Part shown: positions 57,891-64,000 of the stretch, piece after piece
Position numbering within the stretch: position 1 is the first letter of the stretch
Layout: every line of letters starts with the position of its first letter
Source: Eumeta japonica
Taxonomy: Eukaryota > Arthropoda > Insecta > Lepidoptera > Psychidae
NCBI GenBank assembly: GCA_005406025.1
Contig: BGZK01000004.1
Span: forward strand, 1,302,001 to 1,366,000
Direction of reading: 5' to 3'
DNA length: 64,000 nucleotides
Translations under genes and position numbers: made by a program
Notes under the pieces: model-generated
The model's database searches: none
What the model saw: the letters and a program-made list of their open reading frames with translations, nothing else
Told to the model about the DNA's origin: nothing

Positions 57891-58006
57891 CCCTTCTAGG
57901 AATAATGGGTGAGTTTATGGAAACATAATAAAAATATCACATATAATAAAATATGAAACTCAATTTTTCAGATCATGCGATTTCAGATTAGAAAATAAAT
58001 AATCTT

Positions 58007-58101
58007 ACTGAGATACGGCAACTTGCCGTATCTCAGTATATTACATCAATCATTAAAATCATTAAAGTTGCCGTATCTGAGATACGGCAACTTTAATGAT
58101 T
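58007..58101. repeat. Paired palindromes sharing a 13-bp core
   Basis: Palindrome 1 (58007-58037) is ACTGAGATACGGCAA, one base, then its exact reverse complement. Palindrome 2 (58057-58101) has 22-bp perfect arms around one base and carries the core AGTTGCCGTATCT on its left arm. The core AGATACGGCAA thus appears four times in alternating orientation within 95 bases. Confidence 0.95.
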
Positions 58102-58259
58102 TCTGTCTGAATACATGATTTTATGAGGCATAACTTAATTTAATTCTTTTTGGCACCGTTCAAAAACGGCAAGGCGGCGACATAAGTCTGCACGTAAATG
58201 ACTCTTAGCACGTCATTTAATACGACAAGGGAATCTTAAAAATGATAGTCTATTACCCT

Positions 58260-58380
58260 CTAAAATGTCGACAACGCGCTTGTGACTCCCCCGGGGTCGC
58301 AGGGGTCCATGGGCGGCGGTAATCATCCACTCTCTGGACGCTCACATAATCGTTTGCTCCTTAAAAAAACTAATAAAAAA
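58260..58380 (+). repeat. Dispersed lepidopteran repeat, copy 5 (3' part only)
   Basis: GTCGACAACGCGCTTGTGAC, GGTCGCAGGGGTCCATGGGC, GGCGGTAATCATCCACTCTC and CATAATCGTTTGCTCC followed by an A-rich tail. It is the best preserved 3' part of the five copies; the 5' half is missing or unrecognisable. Confidence 0.75.
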
Positions 58381-59334
58381 GATACATAAACAATGTTCAA
58401 GACTGATTACGCTTCCAGAAAAAAAAAGTTTTTGTGTAAGACCTCAAAAATGAGTTCCAAAGTATAGTAAGAAGAAATAAAAAATTAGAAGTGAGCAATC
58501 TATATATATTCTTAGGAGCCTCGATTTCAAGTCAACGCCTTAAAATAACTTTCAATCCGCTTTTCCGTCAGAATCGAAGTTGTTATTTGTATTATTTTTT
58601 TGTATTGTGTATTTCTAATGCACCAACAACCCAGCATAGAGTGCCATATCTCATAAAATGCCTCCTTTGAGAGATTAAAACTGCTGCAGTTTAGGTAAAA
58701 CTATAAATGACCAAGTTGTTACCCCGATTTTAAAGTAAAAATTATCCCTTTAGCCTGAGCTCGAAAACAACTCAGCAATGAGTATGCACTTGCAGCGAAA
58801 CAATCAAATTTCAGATGACACTGCGCCTTCAGTTGATTCACATAAAATTGCATAGCTGTTCTTTTAAGGCCTTCCTCGTCGGAATAAAACTTCCTGTCGC
58901 CGAACATCAAAAGCTGTTTAAGGCAAAATCCGCGTCCGACTTGAGGACGCGCGCGTGATTTCGAAGGTTGTTAAGTACATGAGCGAACTTTTGCCGGAGC
59001 AAAAACAGGGCGCCGCCCGCGCACGCGAACTAAAATTCTATTTAGAAAACTACGGCACTAAATTCCGGCAAACTTTTCCACTTTGGGATATTAGAACGGA
59101 TAGGTCCGGAGTTGGGCCCTAACCGACGTTCTTCCTCGGTCATAGAGAAATGGAGAATACTGGAATAAATAAACTTCCCTACTTGTTTTCGATATCCATC
59201 AATCGATATGTGATTGATTATTGAATATTTGGACGATTAAAAAGTTAGTAATAATAATAATTAATATCTTCCTGTACATACATCCCAAACTATGCAACGA
59301 GCCTTTGCTATGGGTTAGTTAATGCACAGGTTAA
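58381..59334. other. Spacer with CpG-rich segment
   Basis: 58920-59110 is CpG-rich (GACGCGCGCGTGATTTCGAA) and contains an open stretch starting M-S-E-L-L-P-E-Q-K-Q-G-A-A-R-A-R-E-L (ATG at 58979), fewer than 60 codons. It has no recognised domain. An exon is possible but unsupported. Confidence 0.35.
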
Positions 59335-60267
59335 GTCACAGCGAAAACCACTGTGTATCGCTGGTTTAGTGAATTTAATCGTGGGTGGTCTATGCCCACA
59401 GACGAACTTAAAGAAGGTCGCCCTAAATCGGTTGTTGTACCACAACATATCGATGCTATTCGGGAACTAATAATGCAAGATGGTGGTGTCGCATATCGCG
59501 AGATAAAGGCGTCTCTGGGCATAAGTATGATGAACATACATAATATGTTACGCGAAAATTTGGTCTTAAAAAAACATGAGCTTATGATCGATGCTGCACC
59601 AATCGGCAGGCTCATGTCGATTGGTGCAAAAAAATGACAAAAATGCAATGGTAGTGCATCAAAAGCTGTTTATAATATCTATACAGATGATTAATCTTAG
59701 ATCTATGTGTACTACCCCGAAATTAAACAATAATCAACGGAGTGGATGTTTCGAGATAAGCCGAATCCAAAAAAGTTATTAGTGCCAAGAGCATTTTGAA
59801 GCAAATAATTGTCTATTATTTTTTTTTTGATATAAATGGACATGTGGTTACAGTGCCACTAGCGAATCGTAAAACGGTTAATTTGCAGTGATACACGACC
59901 ATTTGTTTGTCAGAAGTCTGAAGTAATAAGAAAGAACCACCGACGACGCAGAATAATTCTTCATCATGACAATGCTAGCTGACACACGTCGGCAAAAAAA
60001 ACTCGGTTTTTGGAAGGTCAAAAGATCGAATAGCCGAATCATCTGCCGTACAGCCCCAATTTAGCAACCAACGATCTGTATTTATCCCCAAGCGTAAAGA
60101 ATAAATTACGTGGTCAACGTTTTTCGTATCGTGAAGAGGCCGTTGATGCGTTCGAAATGCACGTTTTGGAGACACCTCAGTCAGAGTGGAAAAAGTGCTA
60201 TAAAAATTGGTTTCAATGGATGCAAAAGTGCATTAATCATCTTGGCGAATATTTTGAAAAGCAATAA
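59335..60267 (+). pseudogene. Mariner transposase remnant
   Basis: DD34D mariner coding region, 5'-truncated and broken. It shows V-Y-R-W-F-S-E-F-N-R-G-W-S-M, E-G-R-P-K-S-V-V-V-P-Q-H-I-D-A-I and G-I-S-M-M-N-I-H (helix-turn-helix region, 59350-59550), then an indel near 59590. Further on are I-Y-T-D-D (about 59675), N-G-H-V-V-T-V-P-L (about 59840), I-L-H-H-D-N-A-S (about 59955), Y-S-P-N-L-A-T-N-D-L-Y (about 60050), L-R-G-Q-R-F-S-Y-R-E-E-A-V-D-A-F (about 60110) and a C-terminal W-K-K-C-Y-K-N-W-F-Q-W-M-Q-K ending Y-F-E-K-Q and TAA at 60265. A small inverted repeat (TGCACCAATCG, 59595/59618) lies at the indel. It is a different subfamily from the copy at 13.7 kb. Confidence 0.85.
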
Positions 60268-62029
60268 AACCATATTGAATAATAGATATTTGTTTCTTTT
60301 TGATATTCCGGGCATATAAATAGCCCTCGTAATAAAAGGTACACTCATACTACCTAGCATACCGATCGCGATGGTTCTATTTTATAAACCATTTTATCTT
60401 TTTACAAATGACATAGATTCAGTCTTACCAATCAATGTCAAAAATTAAGAACTGTATATAAACGTAGTGATTTTTTAAAAATCTACCAATTGTCTTCTCT
60501 GCTTTGTTAAGGTAATATAAAAGAGTGATTTATAAGGTTGATGTACAGTGCAACCTTATCAGTCTTTATGTTGTTTCTTGATTGGTTCAGAAGCGGCCTT
60601 ACTTTTAAAAGAAGTTTGATAGTAATGAACTATGTTTTTCTGTAAATTAATGTTCATCCTCTCATGGCAACTACACATACCCTTCGACAATTGCATTTTT
60701 TATTCCAGATTGAAAAGAAGAAGAGCATTGATGATCTTATAGTCAAGCGCGCTTGGATTTCGAACTAGAAGGTACTAGATTCAAATTCTGGCGCTCGTTT
60801 GGTGCTTTGTAGATAACATTAAGTCGTCAGTCAGGCCATTGCAACGGCAATTGGTGACACTGGTTATTAGCAACCTCCAACCAAATTTCTGAATGTAAAT
60901 TCTGTTTGTTATATATAATTTACTAACTTTCAGCTCGTGGCTTTGCCCGCTTGGAATTCAATCTAATGCGTAACTAAACCTCATTCACCAGTCGACTCCC
61001 CCTCCAAACACTTTTCACCTCTTAAGTATTTTTCAATAAGTTGAACGTGAGGTGATCAAAAAGTTGAGTGTAGGTTTTAGGCTTACATTAGCAATTATTA
61101 TTTGCCTCAGGCTAGATCTGTAAATGAGGATAACGTTTGTCTGACATTTAATTTAAATGAAATAAAACTTATGTACTACCCCAAGACAAACTCAAACTAC
61201 TTGTGAAAAAAAGCATCAAAACCCGTTCAGTAATTTCAGAGTTGTGTACTAACAGACAGATAGACAGAGACCAAAGTTTAAAAATAGTAATTTTCTCTTG
61301 TTACCTTATTCTTATCGTTCCTTCTCTATTTTTAGAGTTCCCTGCCAAAATAGCAAAACCGTAACCCTTATAATTTCTTCACGTCCATCCATGCATACGT
61401 CAAATAACACAGAAATCGACATCTATGGTAAGAAACATAACTATGTTATTGTCAGAAGGAGAAATATTCGTTAACTTCCCAGAAGACTTTAGCGGTCGAT
61501 TACACATTTTTAAAAACATTGAGAGTTTGTGGGGGGTGAAATTTTGAGCTTATAGGTTCGTATGTGTGAAAAAAATTTTATCGAACGAATTAAAAAGTAT
61601 CATAGAAGCCGATCCTAGCGCCATTTACTGGGTTTGATTGCTAATTTCAACCATCCAAGGAATCCTACTCAAACACATACAAAAAAAATTGATCATAATC
61701 AGTATAGCCGTTTAGGAGTTCGATGACAAATACGCATACAGACTATACATATATATTTTATAAAGATTGTTTTACTGGATGAACTAGATATACTATGACT
61801 TTGTATTTTTCTGTAGATTTCTAATGACTTCGGCAGGAAATATTCGCAAATAGCTACTTGTCAAATTGTAATTCCATTCGCCAGCACTTCTGCTCCCGAT
61901 CGCATTCATTTGTACACAAATAAATAATAAACGCCCAAAGTATAACACACTATCAGAGACCAACGCCGAAATCGAGATAAGAACGAAGCGGAACCGAGAT
62001 CGAGACGGAACGCCATGGCTGGCCGAAGG
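60268..62029. other. Intergenic, with LINE/SINE tails
   Basis: No gene recognised. Tail-like sequences lie at about 61220-61270 (CAAAACCCGTTCAGTAATTT, then ACAGACAGATAGACAGAGAC) and 61695-61770 (ATCAGTATAGCCGTTTAGGA, then ATACATATATATTTTATAAA). A degenerate tRNA-like segment at about 60745-60785 (GGTACTAGATTCAAATTCTG) may be a SINE remnant. Confidence 0.4.
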
Positions 62030-62345
62030 GGAAAAAATAATTTAGCGGGTCGGATTACGAAATAACAAGTCGCTTTCCGCTTCCGGGCGCGCGCGCCAGC
62101 TGCACGCGGCAGCGGGACCCATCTCCGGCGTGACAGCGGCGGGGCGCTGCGGCGCGGTATTTGTCTCGGGGCCCGTCCGTCACCATAAAAACGCGATACC
62201 GCGTCACGTCCGCCCGCCCTTCTGTCGGCGCGAGCGCCGGTGATTAAGTGACGTCACCGCCCGCCCGACTCGAGCCTTGGCCGGCGGTGACCACACTCGT
62301 TGTCGTGATACGGGACACGCTCCAGCGTTTAGGAAACCGGACAAT
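62030..62345. promoter_or_regulatory. CpG-rich island, candidate promoter
   Basis: About 315 bases of strongly GC/CpG-rich sequence (GGGCGCGCGCGCCAGCTGCA; GGCGGGGCGCTGCGGCGCGG) bounded by AT-rich DNA. It contains a perfect CRE palindrome TGACGTCA at 62249-62256 and an ACCATAAAAACGCG TATA-like site at about 62183. No open reading frame of note lies in it. CpG-rich islands of this sort often mark promoters or 5' exons of regulatory genes in insects; direction and target are unknown. Confidence 0.45.
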
Positions 62346-63365
62346 TGCGAGTTGAACTCGCATGGAGAGGGTTCCGTACGATGAATATGGTATTTACGAT
62401 ATTTGTTTTTATTTGACCCAAATTTGTTTGTAGCAACTAAAACAATTGCAAATGTAATTTTGTAACCAAAGTATTTAAAGATTTTACGGTATTACACATA
62501 TCTTTAGATCTTGGACTTCTTACAAATTACCCTGTAATCTATAAGCAAAGAACTATTTTCTGTACGTACTTTTTTTCGAAATTTTAGGCTCAAAGGTTTC
62601 GGAAATAACTAAAACAACTGCAAATGTAAGTTTCTACACTCAATATTGAAAAAATTACGATATTATTTAAAGGCCGATTATATATTTTTTGTAGTCTATA
62701 AGTTAAGAAATATTTTCTGTAAATTTTCTAAAATTTTAGGCTCAGTAGATTCTGTAATGGGGAACAATGTCCAATTTTCACATATTTTCTAAAATAAAAC
62801 AATTTATTTTAAGACTATAAAAATGATACATATAATACACGAGACGCTGATACCAAGCCCTTTCATTTGCTAATTGTTTTGTTGTCCAAAAGTAACTCCC
62901 CATATTCTAAATTCATTTGTTTACGTTACACGTCCCTATTTGTATTACATAAATACATAATACGTGCAACAAGTTTTCAACTTGATCCAGTTCATTCAAA
63001 TCAAATGGGCCATGACAACGAACTGACAGACAGACATACGAGTGATCCAATGAGAGTTCCGTTTTTTCATTACAACATACGGGACCCCAAGAACCATATT
63101 GTTTTTACTTGCAAAGAGGATGGTTTCGAAGGTTGTATATAAAAGCGACAGTTTAATTCCTCTTAAACTCTTACGATAAAAATGCTCCATGGAGTTTTTA
63201 TACTATATTAAATAGTCACTTTTGTGAGAATCCGTTCGGGCTAAGTTCATTCAAATCTTCAAAACTTCAAAACTTCATTTTCTCGTGTTTTGGTTTAGAA
63301 ATAATAATATGATATAAATGAATCGAATTTTAACTTAATACAAAAGAAACTACGCCATCCATGCA
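62346..63365. other. Intergenic, no gene recognised
   Basis: AT-rich. A 91-codon open frame at 62867-63142 has no recognisable domain. Confidence 0.45.
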
Positions 63366-64000
63366 GGGTGTGAGTAGTGGATTGATACAAGCACTAAAAT
63401 CGCTATACAAAGGCTCCAGTGGACGTACACTAATTGGTTTGACATCCGCAGGAGTGTCAGAAAGGGATGTTTAGCATCATTGTGGCTATTCAATCAATTT
63501 GTGGAAGGCTATCTACATGATCTGAAAGATTATGAATATGGATTAAGGATGAATGAGCTGTCTATCAAATGTCTCTTGTATGCCGACGACCAAGTAATCC
63601 TTGCGCTGTCGGCGGGCGAGCTGCAGAAGATAGTAAATAAAATGAATGATTCTGTTAAGAAAAGAGATACAAAAGTAAATGTCATCAAGACTAAGGTAAT
63701 GGTGTTTGAAAGAGGCGAAATCTCGGCTGAATACTATATGTATAGCAGAAGTATGTTTATGCCAGAGAAAACATGAAAATAGAATCAGTACGGTAGAGGT
63801 GCGATCTCTGTGTAATACACGCATGTATAGAGTGTCTTTGAATGGTAGATGTAGAAACAGTAAACGTAAGAGAGCGGTATGGTATGAAGAAAGATGTAAT
63901 GACTAGAGTAGAAAAAAGTATGTTTGATAGATTTGGGCATCTGGAAAGGATGAATGTAAGTAGACTGACGAAACAAATCTATAGAGCGAACATGTGTGGT
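63366..64000 (+). pseudogene. Non-LTR retrotransposon reverse transcriptase (family A), runs off the window
   Basis: Plus-strand reverse transcriptase: G-L-I-Q-A-L-K-S-L-Y-K-G-S-S (about 63375), then a break, L-W-L-F-N-Q-F-V-E-G-Y-L-H-D-L-K (about 63485), L-R-M-N-E-L-S-I-K-C-L-L-Y-A-D-D-Q-V-I-L-A (catalytic A-D-D at about 63585), K-V-N-V-I-K-T-K-V-M-V-F-E-R-G-E (about 63690), another break, E-V-R-S-L-C-N-T-R (about 63800), F-G-H-L-E-R-M-N (about 63930) and L-T-K-Q-I-Y-R-A-N-M-C at the edge. It is the best preserved of four family-A fragments here. The catalytic pair is intact but the frame is broken, so it is inactive as read. Confidence 0.85.

Noticed and set aside
60745..60790. tRNA-like B-box (GGTACTAGATTCAAATTCTG)
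   Set aside because: No cloverleaf or matching A-box could be drawn; treated as a SINE remnant at most.

Overview
The window is animal nuclear DNA and almost certainly lepidopteran (moth or butterfly). It is AT-rich, and most of it is intergenic or intronic sequence full of decayed transposons. The evidence is two four-exon trypsin genes with the short pro-peptide and N-P-Q-R|I-V-G-G activation site seen in lepidopteran midgut trypsins, together with RTE and jockey-type LINEs, mariner and Helitron remnants and a dispersed repeat that I recognise from moth and butterfly genomes. I saw no prokaryotic features, CRISPR array, rRNA or convincing tRNA.

Layout. 0-10 kb: gene-poor, with dispersed-repeat copies, two hairpins, an (AC)18 microsatellite, a small ORF with 69-bp internal repeats and a four-unit 120-bp tandem array. 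10.9-12.7 kb: jockey-type LINE on the minus strand, 5'-truncated and broken. 13.7-14.8 kb: mariner remnant (minus). 15.2-17.5 kb: decayed RTE-type LINE (minus) carrying two almost perfect hairpins. 18.3-22.9 kb: trypsin copy 1, disabled as read by a one-base deletion. 24.1-24.8 kb: LINE fragment. 24.9-30.6 kb: DNA transposon with inverted repeats of about 250 bp, whose right repeat is split by a nearly complete RTE flanked by an 11-bp target-site duplication. 30.9-31.3 kb: MITE. 32.5-36.3 kb: trypsin copy 2, intact. 36.5-50 kb: LINE debris, GC-rich patches and a 106-bp tandem array. 50.56-50.72 kb: apparent last exon of an unidentified minus-strand gene. 53.4-53.8 kb: Helitron helicase remnant. 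57-58.4 kb: palindrome cluster and LINE fragment. 59.3-60.3 kb: second mariner. 62.0-62.35 kb: CpG-rich island. 63.4-64 kb: LINE running off the edge.

The functional centre is the trypsin pair. Both copies have the same exon lengths and phases (43/169/256/324 nt; exon 2 is 168 nt in copy 1) and near-identical core promoters with the same TATA-to-initiator spacing. They are a tandem duplication about 14 kb apart. Copy 2 encodes a complete 263-residue secreted trypsin zymogen. Copy 1 has the full exon set but a frameshift just before the catalytic histidine.

The best candidates for new observations are (i) the long-TIR DNA transposon and its nested RTE, (ii) short hairpins inside an RTE remnant in which one arm is native reverse-transcriptase coding sequence and the other is an inverted copy of it, which looks like template switching, and (iii) the orphan terminal exon at 50.6 kb. 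All family names come from motif recognition; no database search was possible.
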